Shown here: piece after piece, positions 9,061 through 17,662 of the stretch
Position numbering within the stretch: the stretch's first letter is position 1
How the letters are laid out: each line of letters opens with the position of its first letter
Origin: Accumulibacter sp.
GTDB lineage: Bacteria; Pseudomonadota; Gammaproteobacteria; Burkholderiales; Rhodocyclaceae
Length of the DNA stretch: 59,126 nt
NCBI RefSeq assembly: GCF_023806565.1
Contig: NZ_JAMTDV010000138.1
Span: 1 to 59,126 of the forward strand
Reading direction: 5' to 3'
Made by a program: the position numbers and the translations under genes
Notes under the pieces: model-generated
The model's input: only the letters and a program-made list of their open reading frames with translations
What the model was told of the DNA's origin: nothing
Database searches by the model: none

Positions 9061-10104
9061 TCACTTGGCTGCCCAAGCGTTGAAGCGTTGTTCCAGATCC
9101 TCGCCGCGCTCGACCCAGAACTTGGTGTTGCAGGCCAGGGCGTTCTTCAGGTTCGCAGGTGAGGTCGGCAGCTCGGGCAGGATCTTGGGGTCGAGCAGCG
9201 GAATCGCTTTGAGGTTCGTCGGACCGTAGGCAATTTCACTCGAGTAGACCTTCTGATTTGCCGCTTCGCTGGCGAACTTGATGAACTTGTAAGCATCCTC
9301 ACGCTTGGGTGTCCCCTTCGGGATCGCCCAGTTGTCCGCGTCATAGATGCCTCCATTCCAGACGATCTTGAGGTTCTTTCCCTCCTTTTGCGCGGTTTCG
9401 ATGCGGCCGTTGTAGGCGGAAGACATGACGAGGTCCCCGGCCGCGAGCAGTTGCGGCGGCTGCGCGCCGGCTTCCCACCACTGGATGTTGGGTTTCAACT
9501 GGTCGAGCTTCTTGAAGGCACGCTCGACGCCTTCCTTGGTCGCCAGCACCTTGTACACGTCGTCCGGCTTGACGCCATCAGCGAGCAGCGCAATTTCCAT
9601 GGTGAACTTGGCACCCTTGCGCATGCCGCGTTTGCCCGGGAACTTTTTGACGTCCCAGAATTCGGCCCAGGAAGCGGGCGGTGTCTTGATCTTGTCCGCG
9701 TTGTAGGCGATCACCGTTGACCAGATGAAGGTTCCGATGCCGCACTCCGTGACCGCGGACGGGATGAAGTCCTTCTTGTCGCCGATTTTCGCGAAATCGA
9801 GTTTCTCGTACAGCCCTTCCTCGCAGCCACGCACCAGTTCGGCGGACTCGACCTCGACCACGTCCCAGGTGACGTTCTTGGTGTCGACCATTGCCTTGAT
9901 CTTAGCCTGTTCCCCGTTGTATTCGCCGGGAATCAGCTTGATTCCGGTCGCCTTGGTGAATGGCTCGTAGTAGGCCTTGACTTGCGCCTTCTGCACGGTG
10001 CCACCGAACGAGATGACCGTGATGTCCGCATGCGCGGTGGCGGCCACCACCATGCCCGCGCCAAGGGCGCCGACGAGGCAAGAGAATCTCGATTTCATTG
10101 TCAT
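9061..10104 (-). CDS. Periplasmic spermidine/putrescine-type substrate-binding protein (PotD/PotF-like)
   Basis: This delivers substrate to the two permeases. The 347-residue product has a Sec signal ending near ATAHA. The mature start ITVISFGGTVQKAQVKAYYEPF and the later AYNADKI and SSAYNGRI segments are characteristic of the polyamine/GABA-type class of solute-binding proteins. The AAGGAG site seven bases before the ATG at 10104 fixes the start. With gabDT and MocR next door the ligand is more likely a polyamine, GABA or a related omega-amino acid than iron or maltose, but the sequence does not decide which. Confidence 0.9.
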   Translation of the reverse strand: MTMKSRFSCLVGALGAGMVVAATAHADITVISFGGTVQKAQVKAYYEPFTKATGIKLIPGEYNGEQAKIKAMVDTKNVTWDVVEVESAELVRGCEEGLYEKLDFAKIGDKKDFIPSAVTECGIGTFIWSTVIAYNADKIKTPPASWAEFWDVKKFPGKRGMRKGAKFTMEIALLADGVKPDDVYKVLATKEGVERAFKKLDQLKPNIQWWEAGAQPPQLLAAGDLVMSSAYNGRIETAQKEGKNLKIVWNGGIYDADNWAIPKGTPKREDAYKFIKFASEAANQKVYSSEIAYGPTNLKAIPLLDPKILPELPTSPANLKNALACNTKFWVERGEDLEQRFNAWAAK

Positions 10105-10206
10105 TGCGATCTCCTTTGTGAATGGTTGCAGCGGGGTCGGCTGTCAGGCCGGATGGGTGCCCGGTTGGCGATGGAAACGTGCAGACTGCCGGGTCGGAAG
10201 GGCGCG

Positions 10207-11307
10207 TCACATCGGTTCGAGTGCGCGCAGGTTGGCGACGGGAAAGCCGACGTCGATCCGGTCTCCGACCTGAAGCCGACTGTCCCAGTGGGCCACGGAG
10301 GTCTTGGCCATCACGTCGGCTGTGCCCGCCACGTCGAGGCGGGCGCGAATCTGGTCGCCGAGATAGATCATCTCCTTCAGCGTCGCACTGAAGCGGTTTT
10401 CACAGGTGCTGGCGTCGGCTCCCAGCAGCACTCGTTCCGGGCGAATCGACAGCACGGTCCTTGTGCCGGTACCGCCAAGGTTGGCAGCACGCGCGGTCAC
10501 CCTTGCGTCCGAATCGAGCCGTACCACACAATGCTCGCCGTTCAACTGTTCGACGGTTCCGGAAAGACTGTTGCTTTCGCCGATGAAACTCGCAACAAAT
10601 GCGTTCGCCGGTTCCTCGTAGAGCGTGATTGCCGGGTCGATCTGCTGAATGATCCCGTGGTTGAAGACTGCAACGCGATCGGACATGGTCAGCGCTTCGC
10701 TCTGGTCGTGGGTGACAAAAACGACGGTGATGCCGAGTGACTCGTGGATGTGTTTGATCTCGATCTGCATGTGTTCGCGCAACTGCTTGTCGAGCGCGCC
10801 GAGCGGCTCGTCCATCAGTACGAGTTTGGGATCGAAGACGAGCGCACGTGCCAATGCGATGCGCTGCTGCTGACCGCCGGAGAGCTGCTGCGGGTAGCGC
10901 CCCCCCAGTTGTTCGAGCTGTACCATTGCCAGCACCCTTGCCACGCGACGGTCGATTTCGTCAGCCGGCATTTTCCGTACGGCCAACGGAAACTTCAGGT
11001 TCTCGCGTACAGTGAGGTGCGGGAAAAGCGCGTAGTTCTGGAAAACCATCCCGATGTTGCGCCGGTGTGGCGGGATGGTGTTGAGCAGCTGCCCGTCCAT
11101 CAGGATTTGTCCGGAGGTGGGCGTTTCGAAGCCGGCGAGCAACATCAGGCAGGTGGTCTTGCCAGATCCGGACGGGCCGAGCAACGTGAGGAATTCGCCG
11201 CGCCGCACATCCAGGTTCAGATCCTTGACGATCAATGTCTCGCCATCGTAGGTCTTCTGGACGTTGCGGAAACTGACCAGTACTTCACCGTCGTTCTTCT
11301 GCATCAT
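10207..11307 (-). CDS. Polyamine-type ABC transporter ATP-binding protein (PotA/PotG-like)
   Basis: This ATPase energises the importer. It has Walker A (GPSGSGKTT), signature LSGGQQQRIALARAL, Walker B (LVLMDEPLGALD) and an H-loop (FVTHDQSEA), followed by a C-terminal TOBE domain from about residue 290. The start is the ATG at 11307 (MMQKNDGE), preceded by GGAGGGG. The longer frame back to 11430 adds an Arg/Ser-rich stretch with no homology character. Length 366 residues is normal. It is the first gene of the operon and lies downstream of a region with a perfect CACCAATTGGTG palindrome. Confidence 0.94.
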   Translation of the reverse strand: MMQKNDGEVLVSFRNVQKTYDGETLIVKDLNLDVRRGEFLTLLGPSGSGKTTCLMLLAGFETPTSGQILMDGQLLNTIPPHRRNIGMVFQNYALFPHLTVRENLKFPLAVRKMPADEIDRRVARVLAMVQLEQLGGRYPQQLSGGQQQRIALARALVFDPKLVLMDEPLGALDKQLREHMQIEIKHIHESLGITVVFVTHDQSEALTMSDRVAVFNHGIIQQIDPAITLYEEPANAFVASFIGESNSLSGTVEQLNGEHCVVRLDSDARVTARAANLGGTGTRTVLSIRPERVLLGADASTCENRFSATLKEMIYLGDQIRARLDVAGTADVMAKTSVAHWDSRLQVGDRIDVGFPVANLRALEPM

Positions 11308-11449
11308 CGCCCCTCCGTACGCTGCCCCAGGCTTGCTCGGCGAGATTTGGCGCCGCAGCCCCCGACCGAGGTTCCTACGGCATGCGGAGCTCGGCAATTC
11401 TGTTGCCTGCCGATATCCGCGTCGTGCCAAGCCCGCCGATTCAAGCTAC

Positions 11450-11461
11450 CACCAATTGGTG
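11450..11461. promoter_or_regulatory. Perfect 12-bp palindrome CACCAATTGGTG, candidate operator for the ABC operon
   Basis: It lies about 142 bases upstream of the importer ATPase start, in an otherwise non-coding 350-base region. The AATTGGT/ACCAATT core recurs three times between the MocR and gabD genes (13142-13212). That suggests one regulator, probably the MocR protein, sees both places. The regulator assignment is inference. Confidence 0.45.
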
Positions 11462-11540
11462 TCATATGCAATACGACATAAAACGACATGAAACGCCAAT
11501 TTTCATGGGTCGGGCCACGTTCGCACGGGTATGGCGGCCT

Positions 11541-11606
11541 CCACTTGCCACTTGCCCGCAGGGAGGCGCCAGGGGGCGCGCGAGCCTGCAGGCAAGGGGA
11601 AAGTGG
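11541..11606. repeat. Large imperfect inverted repeat 3' of the MocR gene
   Basis: CTTGCCCGCAGG (11551-11562) pairs with CCTGCAGGCAAG (11585-11596) with one mismatch, and flanking CCACTT/AAGTGG extends the stem. It begins about 50 bases past the MocR stop and could end that transcript, though no T-run follows on either strand. The rest of 11308-11657 holds no gene that I can support. Confidence 0.4.
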
Positions 11607-11657
11607 GTGTCGGCAATTGGCAGGAGGGGGTGGACTGGCTGCTCCCGGAGCAAGCGG

Positions 11658-13127
11658 TCAGTCGCGCCGCCGTTCGATGGCGACGCACAGTTGCTCCGCA
11701 GCGGACTCGATGGTCCTGGCATCAACCGCAGCGAAGCCGAGAACCATCCCCGATCGACGACGACGGGAATCGGCGTAGTACATCGAGAGGGGACGCAGGA
11801 CGATGCCGGCTTCGAGCATTTCTCGGGAAAGAGCCAGATCGTCGAGAGGCCGGTTGAAAAAGTACGGAAGATGCAGGCCGGCCAGGCCCCCGGTGGTGCT
11901 TACCAGATCCCCAAGTCGGGACTCGATGGCCCGGCGCAGCACGTTGCGGCGCTCCTGATAGACGTTGCGCATCCGTCGCAGATGGGCGCTCAGATGTCCG
12001 TCCTCGATGAATTCGGCGAGCGCTGCCTGTTCGATGAGTCGCCCCTCCCGGTAGAGTTCGGCATTGCCGATGGCGAATGCGTCGGCCAGATCTTCCGGGA
12101 CGACCAGGTAGGCCAGGCGCAAGCCGGGAAACATGGTCTTGCTGAAGGTGCCCAGATAAATGACTCGTTGCGACCGCGCCTGACTGAACAGGGAGCCGAT
12201 CGTGTAGGGGTGATAGCGAATCTCGTTGTCGTAATCGTCTTCTATCACCCAGGATTCCTGCGCTTCAGCGAGTTCCAGCAGCTGGATTCGCCGGCTCAGG
12301 GACATCACCACCCCGGTCGGGTACTGGCTGGACGGAGAGACGAAGATCATCCGCGGTGGTGACTCAGGATCGACCGGGAGAGACATGCCCTGCTCGTCCA
12401 CCGGAATCGCTTCGATGTGCAGGCCGCTGGCGCGCAGCACATTGCTGGCGCCCCAGTAGCCGGGATCTTCCATCCAGACTCGATCCTTTTCGTCACAGAG
12501 CATGCGCGCGCACAGGTCGATGGCCTGATGCGATCCATTGAGGATGACGATCTGCCTTGGCGAACACGACATCATGCGTGATACACGCAGATATTCGGCG
12601 AGCACCGCTTTCAGTGGTCCGTATCCGCCGTGACCGTAGCGAGCGAGTTGGCGGTGCTCCAGGCAGGTGTACTTGGACATCAGGCGACGCCAGGTCGCGA
12701 ACGGAAACAGCTTTACGTCGGGGACGCCGGGAACGAACGCGCCGCTCTGGATTCGACTGCTGCTGGCGTGCTGCGCGATCGCGGTGCCGCGTCGCGACAA
12801 GGGTCTGCCATGCCGCCAAGGACGGCTACGCGGCGCCTGGCTGGGTGCCGCCAGGGACAGCGTTTCCGACACCTGCGTGCCCGAACCGCCACGACTTTGC
12901 AGATAGCCCTCCACCTGGAGCTTCTCGTACGCCCTCACCACGGTGCTTCGGCTGAGTCCGAGCTCGCTCGTCAATACGCGTGTCGGCGGCAGGGGACAGC
13001 CCGGCGGCAATTCACCGTCGAGAATGAGGCGCCGGATCAACAGATAGAGCGTGGTCTGTGACCTGGATTCACCGGCAGTGCTTTCAAAGCGCGACCGGAT
13101 CAATTCTGCGCAGAGTGACTTGTCCAT
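11658..13127 (-). CDS. MocR-family (GntR HTH + aminotransferase-fold) PLP-dependent regulator
   Basis: This is a predicted GabR/PuuR-like sensor of GABA or polyamine metabolites. It has an N-terminal winged-helix GntR domain (about residues 20-90, with LTSELGLSRSTVVRAYEKLQ), a linker, and a fold-type-I aminotransferase domain. The PLP lysine is at about residue 330 (GTFSKTMFPGLRL). Length 489 is usual for MocR. It is divergent from gabD, a classic layout in which MocR regulators activate the adjacent gabD/gabT operon and repress themselves. The ATG at 13127 keeps the intact N-terminus (MDKSLCAELI). Confidence 0.93.
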   Translation of the reverse strand: MDKSLCAELIRSRFESTAGESRSQTTLYLLIRRLILDGELPPGCPLPPTRVLTSELGLSRSTVVRAYEKLQVEGYLQSRGGSGTQVSETLSLAAPSQAPRSRPWRHGRPLSRRGTAIAQHASSSRIQSGAFVPGVPDVKLFPFATWRRLMSKYTCLEHRQLARYGHGGYGPLKAVLAEYLRVSRMMSCSPRQIVILNGSHQAIDLCARMLCDEKDRVWMEDPGYWGASNVLRASGLHIEAIPVDEQGMSLPVDPESPPRMIFVSPSSQYPTGVVMSLSRRIQLLELAEAQESWVIEDDYDNEIRYHPYTIGSLFSQARSQRVIYLGTFSKTMFPGLRLAYLVVPEDLADAFAIGNAELYREGRLIEQAALAEFIEDGHLSAHLRRMRNVYQERRNVLRRAIESRLGDLVSTTGGLAGLHLPYFFNRPLDDLALSREMLEAGIVLRPLSMYYADSRRRRSGMVLGFAAVDARTIESAAEQLCVAIERRRD

Positions 13128-13141
13128 CGGCGGCTTCGTCG

Positions 13142-13212
13142 AATTGGTATCGCGATTGTCGCAACAATTGGTTCTTCCGGGGGCTGGATCGGCGTGTAAA
13201 GTGGCACCAATT
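13142..13212. promoter_or_regulatory. Cluster of AATTGGT/ACCAATT elements between MocR and gabD, candidate MocR operator
   Basis: AATTGGT occurs at 13142-13148 and 13166-13172, and its reverse complement ACCAATT at 13206-13212. The first copy reads AATTGGTAT, containing the complement of the ATACCA box known for Bacillus GabR. All three lie in the 163-base divergent intergenic region. The match to a MocR site is inference from position, repetition and resemblance. Confidence 0.5.
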
Positions 13213-13290
13213 CCCCGTGGGTGGCGCGTGCGTTTGCTTTCGCTCCGGTGGGGAGTCTATCGATTGATCCAACCCAGAGGAGACGAGCCA

Positions 13291-14745
13291 TTGGAACTTG
13301 CTGACAAATCATTGCTGAAGCAACTGTGCTACATCGATGGGGAATGGGTGGGTGCCGATGACGCGCGGACCTTTGTCGTCAGCAACCCGGCCAGCGGAGA
13401 GCAATTGGCGACGGTGCCCGACGCGGGCGCCGCCGAGACCCGTCGCGCCATCGAGGCGGCTCGCCTGGCGCAGCCGGGATGGCGTGCCCGAACTGCCGGC
13501 GAGAGGGCGAAGATTCTGCGTCGCTGGCACGAATTGCTGCTCGCCAACCAGGAGGATCTGGCCCGCCTGATGACCGCGGAACAGGGCAAGCCGCTCGCCG
13601 AGTCACGAGGCGAGATCGCCTACGCGGCGTCGTTCATCGAATGGTTCGCCGAGGAAGGAAAACGAATCTACGGGGACATGATTCCTCCGCATAACGCGGA
13701 CAAGCGTGTGCTGGTGGCGAAGGAGCCGATTGGCGTCTGTGCTGCGATCACTCCCTGGAATTTTCCGGCGGCGATGATCACTCGCAAGGTCGGTCCGGCA
13801 CTGGCCGCCGGCTGCTCGGTGGTGCTCAAGCCGGCGGAGGCAACGCCGCTCTCGGCTCTCGCGCTGGTCGAACTGGCCGAGCGCGCTGGCGTTCCCAAGG
13901 GGGTTTTCAACGTGCTGACCGGAGATCCGATCGCCATCGGCGGCGAACTCTGTGCCAACCCCACGGTGCGCAAGCTGAGCTTTACCGGGTCCACGGAAGT
14001 GGGCCGGATTCTCATGCAGCAGTGCGCGCCGACGATCAAGAAACTGTCGCTCGAATTGGGAGGCAACGCACCGTTCATCGTGTTCGACGACGCCGACCTC
14101 GATGCTGCCGTGCAGGGTGCGATGCTCTCCAAGTATCGCAACACGGGGCAGACCTGCGTGTGCGCGAACCGACTGCTCGTGCAGGAGGGGATTCATGCGT
14201 GTTTCATAGAGAAACTTGCGCTCGCAGTGGCTGCCTTGCGCGTCGGGAATGGGGCCGACGAGGGCGTTACACAGGGGCCACTGATCGACGACGCGGCAGT
14301 TGCCAAGGTGGAAGAGCTGGTGGCCGACGCGCTCGACAAGGGCGCCCGGTTGGTCTCCGGCGGCCGGCGCCACAGTCTTGGCGGCACCTACTACGAGCCG
14401 ACGATACTGGCAGGAGTGACGTCCGCAATGCGCATCGCCAACGAAGAGGTCTTCGGACCGGTGGCGCCGGTCTTCACCTTCAAGACCGAGGCGGAGGCCG
14501 TGGCGATGGCCAATGCCACCGAATACGGTCTCGCCTCCTACTTCTACACCGAAAACCTGGCACGCAGCATGCGCGTCGCCAGCGCGCTGGAATACGGCAT
14601 GGTCGGCATCAACACCGGTCTGATCTCGACCGAGGTGGCGCCGTTCGGCGGCATGAAATCGTCCGGACTGGGGCGCGAGGGGTCCAAGTACGGCATCGAG
14701 GACTATCTGGAAATCAAATACATCTGCATCGGCGGGATCAACTGA
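13291..14745 (+). CDS. gabD: NAD(P)-dependent succinate-semialdehyde dehydrogenase
   Basis: GabD oxidises succinate semialdehyde from GABA breakdown to succinate. The 484-residue product matches E. coli GabD along its length by eye, including ITPWNFPAAMITRKVGPALAAG read in parts, SLELGGNAPFIVFDDADLD, the CVCANR active site and the GREGSKYGIEDYLEIKY end. Catalytic Glu255 and Cys289 are in place. The start is a TTG at 13291 because it follows AGAGGAGACG closely and gives the right N-terminus; the frame upstream to 13051 overlaps the MocR gene. gabT follows after 34 bases. Confidence 0.95.
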   Translation: MELADKSLLKQLCYIDGEWVGADDARTFVVSNPASGEQLATVPDAGAAETRRAIEAARLAQPGWRARTAGERAKILRRWHELLLANQEDLARLMTAEQGKPLAESRGEIAYAASFIEWFAEEGKRIYGDMIPPHNADKRVLVAKEPIGVCAAITPWNFPAAMITRKVGPALAAGCSVVLKPAEATPLSALALVELAERAGVPKGVFNVLTGDPIAIGGELCANPTVRKLSFTGSTEVGRILMQQCAPTIKKLSLELGGNAPFIVFDDADLDAAVQGAMLSKYRNTGQTCVCANRLLVQEGIHACFIEKLALAVAALRVGNGADEGVTQGPLIDDAAVAKVEELVADALDKGARLVSGGRRHSLGGTYYEPTILAGVTSAMRIANEEVFGPVAPVFTFKTEAEAVAMANATEYGLASYFYTENLARSMRVASALEYGMVGINTGLISTEVAPFGGMKSSGLGREGSKYGIEDYLEIKYICIGGIN

Positions 14746-14779
14746 GCCGCTGCACCATTTTCTTGGCAAGGAGACAGCA

Positions 14780-16087
14780 ATGAACGCACCGAAAGAAAGC
14801 CTGACCATGAAGACCAATGTGGAGCTGATGGCCCGACGCACGGCCGCCCTGCCGAGAGGCGTCGGGCAGGGGCATGCCTTGTTCGCGGCCAGGGCAGAGA
14901 ACGCGGAAATCTGGGACGTCGAAGGCCGTCGCTGGATCGACTTCTGCGCAGGCATCGCGGTGGTCAATACCGGTCACTGCCATCCGCGGGTCGTCGATGC
15001 GGCGCGCCAGCAACTGGCAGCCTTCACCCATACCTGCTTCCAGGTGGTCGCTTACGAATCGTATGTCGAGCTGTGCGAACGCCTGAACGCTGCCGCTCCG
15101 GGCAGCACGGCGAAGAAGGCGTTTCTCGTGAACACCGGTGCGGAAGCAGTCGAAAACGCCGTGAAGATTGCCCGCGCGGCGACCGGGCGGTCCGGCCTGA
15201 TCGCTTTCGGTGGTGGCTTTCATGGCCGAACCATGTTCGGCATGGCACTGACCGGCAAGGTGGCTCCCTACAAGATCAAGTTCGGACCATTCCCGGGCGA
15301 GATCTTCCATGTGCCATTTCCGAATGCGCTGCACGGCATCTCGGAAAACGACTCGATCGTGGCGATCGAGCGCCTGTTCGCTTCCAGCATCGAAGCCTCG
15401 CGCGTCGCCGCAATCGTCATCGAACCGGTGCAGGGCGAGGGCGGATACCTGCCGGCGCCGCTCGGATTTCTGCGTCGTCTGCGCGCGCTCTGCGACACGC
15501 ACGGGATCCTGCTGGTGGTCGACGAGGTGCAGACCGGAATCGCGCGCTGCGGAAAGCTCTTTGCCAGCGAACATTATGGCGTCGAGCCGGACATCATTAC
15601 CCTGGCCAAGGGTCTGGGCGGTGGTTTGCCGGTAGCCGCCGTCGTCGGCAAAGCCGAGATCATGGACGCCGCCGATGTCGGCGGTCTCGGTTCCACCTAC
15701 GCCGGCAGTCCGGTGGCGGTTGCCGGCGCCCTCGCGGTGCTCGACGTGGTCGAGGAGCAACAGCTTTGCGCGCGCTCGATGGCGCTCGGCGAACGCATGC
15801 GGACCCGGTTCAGCGCCATGATGGAGCAGTTTTCCAGCATTGCCGAGGTGCGCGGACTTGGTGCAATGACGGCGGTGGAGTTTTGCCGTAATGGCGACCC
15901 GCGGCAGCCGGCGGCGGATATCGCCATGGCAATGAAGAACGAAGCGGCACAGCGTGGTTTGTTGCTGCTGTTGTGTGGCGCGCACGGCAACGTGTTGCGC
16001 GTGATGGTTCCGCTGACCATCTCGGATGCGCTGCTCGACGAGGGACTGGACATCATCGAAGCGTCTTTGCGGGCGATTGGTGCCTGA
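14780..16087 (+). CDS. gabT: 4-aminobutyrate aminotransferase
   Basis: GabT transfers the amino group of GABA to 2-oxoglutarate, giving succinate semialdehyde for GabD. It is a class III PLP aminotransferase of 435 residues. Visible features are the VNTGAEAVENAVKIAR and GGGFHGRT motifs, the VVDEVQTGIARCGKLFA motif, and the PLP lysine at residue 277 (TLAKGLGGGLP). The AAGGAG site before the ATG at 14780 fixes the start. The N-terminus is about ten residues longer than E. coli GabT. 5-Aminovalerate is a possible second substrate, as for other GabT proteins. Confidence 0.94.
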   Translation: MNAPKESLTMKTNVELMARRTAALPRGVGQGHALFAARAENAEIWDVEGRRWIDFCAGIAVVNTGHCHPRVVDAARQQLAAFTHTCFQVVAYESYVELCERLNAAAPGSTAKKAFLVNTGAEAVENAVKIARAATGRSGLIAFGGGFHGRTMFGMALTGKVAPYKIKFGPFPGEIFHVPFPNALHGISENDSIVAIERLFASSIEASRVAAIVIEPVQGEGGYLPAPLGFLRRLRALCDTHGILLVVDEVQTGIARCGKLFASEHYGVEPDIITLAKGLGGGLPVAAVVGKAEIMDAADVGGLGSTYAGSPVAVAGALAVLDVVEEQQLCARSMALGERMRTRFSAMMEQFSSIAEVRGLGAMTAVEFCRNGDPRQPAADIAMAMKNEAAQRGLLLLLCGAHGNVLRVMVPLTISDALLDEGLDIIEASLRAIGA

Positions 16088-16239
16088 CCGACAGCCTGCT
16101 CGGTGCCCTGGCGCGGTGCCGGTCGGCCGCCGTCGGGGTGCCTCGTCCGGGCCAGCACCCACAGCCCGTGTGCTATGATCCGCGGAAGTCCGGGGTGCCG
16201 TGCCTGCCACACGATTCTCGGTACTCGTACAATCCATTG

Positions 16240-16289
16240 AACGGGCATGACGGTTCCAGACAACCCCTATTATGAAAGTCATGCCCGTT
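16240..16289. repeat. 12-bp perfect inverted repeat AACGGGCATGAC / GTCATGCCCGTT
   Basis: The arms at 16240-16251 and 16278-16289 enclose a 26-base spacer between gabT and the amidase gene. It may be an operator for the amidase or part of the composite repeat that follows directly. Confidence 0.5.
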
Positions 16290-16360
16290 TCCCTCACCCC
16301 CGACCCCTCTCCCGCAAGCGGGCGAGGGGAGGTTCGTGAGTCGCTGAGGCGACTTTCACG
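16290..16360. repeat. REP-like intergenic repeat with two further hairpins
   Basis: A CCCTCACCCC-type stretch leads into an imperfect hairpin CCCCTC.CCCGC / GCGGG.GAGGGG (16304-16329). A second stem CGTGAGTCGC / GCGAC..TCACG follows at 16335-16360. CCCTC-rich hairpins of this kind are common multi-copy extragenic repeats in proteobacterial genomes; that it is multi-copy here is inference. Confidence 0.5.
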
Positions 16361-16384
16361 CTAACCAGAAGGAGAATCCAGCCC

Positions 16385-17377
16385 ATGGTGCCTTTTTCAA
16401 TCGCCGGCATCCAGATGAACATTTCAATGGAGCACGCGAACATCGATGCGATGGGCCACAAGCTGGATGTCCTGATGGCGCGCTTTCCGTGGGTGCAGAT
16501 GGTGGTGTTCAGCGAGTTGGCCCCTTTCGGGCCCGCTCCGCGCCATGCGCAAGCCACCGGTGGCCCCGCCGAGCAGATTTTCTGCCAGATGGCCGCCAGG
16601 CACGGGCTGTGGCTGTTGCCGGGCTCGATGTTCGAGCGCATCGGCGATGACATCTACAACACGACGCCGGTGATTTCTCCGACCGGTACCGTGGTCACCC
16701 GCTATCGCAAGATGTTTCCCTTCCTGCCGTATGAACAGGGCATCAAGCCGGGAACCGAGTTCTGCGTCTTCGACGTGCCCGATGTCGGACGATTCGGGGT
16801 TTCCATCTGCTACGACATGTGGTTTCCGGAAACGACACGGACGCTGGTTTCGATGGGTGCCGAATGTATCCTGCACCCGACCATGACCGACACGATCGAC
16901 CGCGACGTCGAGTTGCCGATTGCGCGGGCCAGCGCGACGATCAATCAGTGCTACTTCTTCGACATCAACGGCGTCGGCGATTGTGGCACGGGCCGCTCGA
17001 TCGTCGTCGGCCCCTCCGGTTACGTGATCCACGAGGCGGGCGGCGGCGAAGAGACCATGCCGGTGGAAATTGACTTGTCGCGGGTGCGGCGGGAGCGAGA
17101 GGTCGGAATTCGCGGTCTCGGCCAGACTCTCAAGAGTTTTCGTGACCGACCGATCGAGTTTCCCGTCTACCAGAAACATCTTGGCAAGAAGGACTATCTC
17201 GACAGCCTGGGACCTCTGATCAAGCCAACGCGCGGAACGCGTTCCGATGTCCAGGTGGCGCCCGCGCGCACCGTCGATGCAGCCGGCGCGTTGCCCTACC
17301 CGGTTGCGAGCATGGTGGTCGATGCCGAATCCGTTGCGCCCGTCGACATTGCACCCTTGGGCCACGCCCATCTCTGA
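16385..17377 (+). CDS. Carbon-nitrogen hydrolase (nitrilase superfamily) amidase
   Basis: A nitrilase-superfamily amidase, carbamoylase or nitrilase with the Glu-Lys-Cys triad at Glu44 (FSELAPFG), Lys109 (RYRKMFPF) and Cys142 (SICYDMWFPE). The core ends near residue 250. A roughly 75-residue tail rich in Ala/Pro/Val follows and is not part of the usual fold, making it 330 residues. It comes 300 bases after gabT on the same strand. The context suggests an omega-amide or N-carbamoyl amine from polyamine or GABA metabolism as substrate, but the substrate cannot be read from the sequence. Confidence 0.85.
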   Translation: MVPFSIAGIQMNISMEHANIDAMGHKLDVLMARFPWVQMVVFSELAPFGPAPRHAQATGGPAEQIFCQMAARHGLWLLPGSMFERIGDDIYNTTPVISPTGTVVTRYRKMFPFLPYEQGIKPGTEFCVFDVPDVGRFGVSICYDMWFPETTRTLVSMGAECILHPTMTDTIDRDVELPIARASATINQCYFFDINGVGDCGTGRSIVVGPSGYVIHEAGGGEETMPVEIDLSRVRREREVGIRGLGQTLKSFRDRPIEFPVYQKHLGKKDYLDSLGPLIKPTRGTRSDVQVAPARTVDAAGALPYPVASMVVDAESVAPVDIAPLGHAHL

Positions 17378-17662
17378 GTGCTCTGGCGGGAACCGCACCG
17401 GCCGCCGAGGCAGCGGACGACGTCGGTGGGCGATTGCCAGGCCGGCGGTCGCTGCCGGCGCATGGCGCGAAACGTCGGGACACGACGGCGCCCGGCGGCC
17501 GGGGTGACCGCGAACGGTTTCATCGTCTGACGATCGACGCCGCGCCCGCCGACGGCTCTCTCTGGCGGCCGGCACTCGGTGACCGCGGCGAAGCGAACCG
17601 CCTCGCCGTCGGCATGCCCGGGCGCCCCTGCCCCAGGCCGCCCCGCTGCAGTGCCTCCGTTG

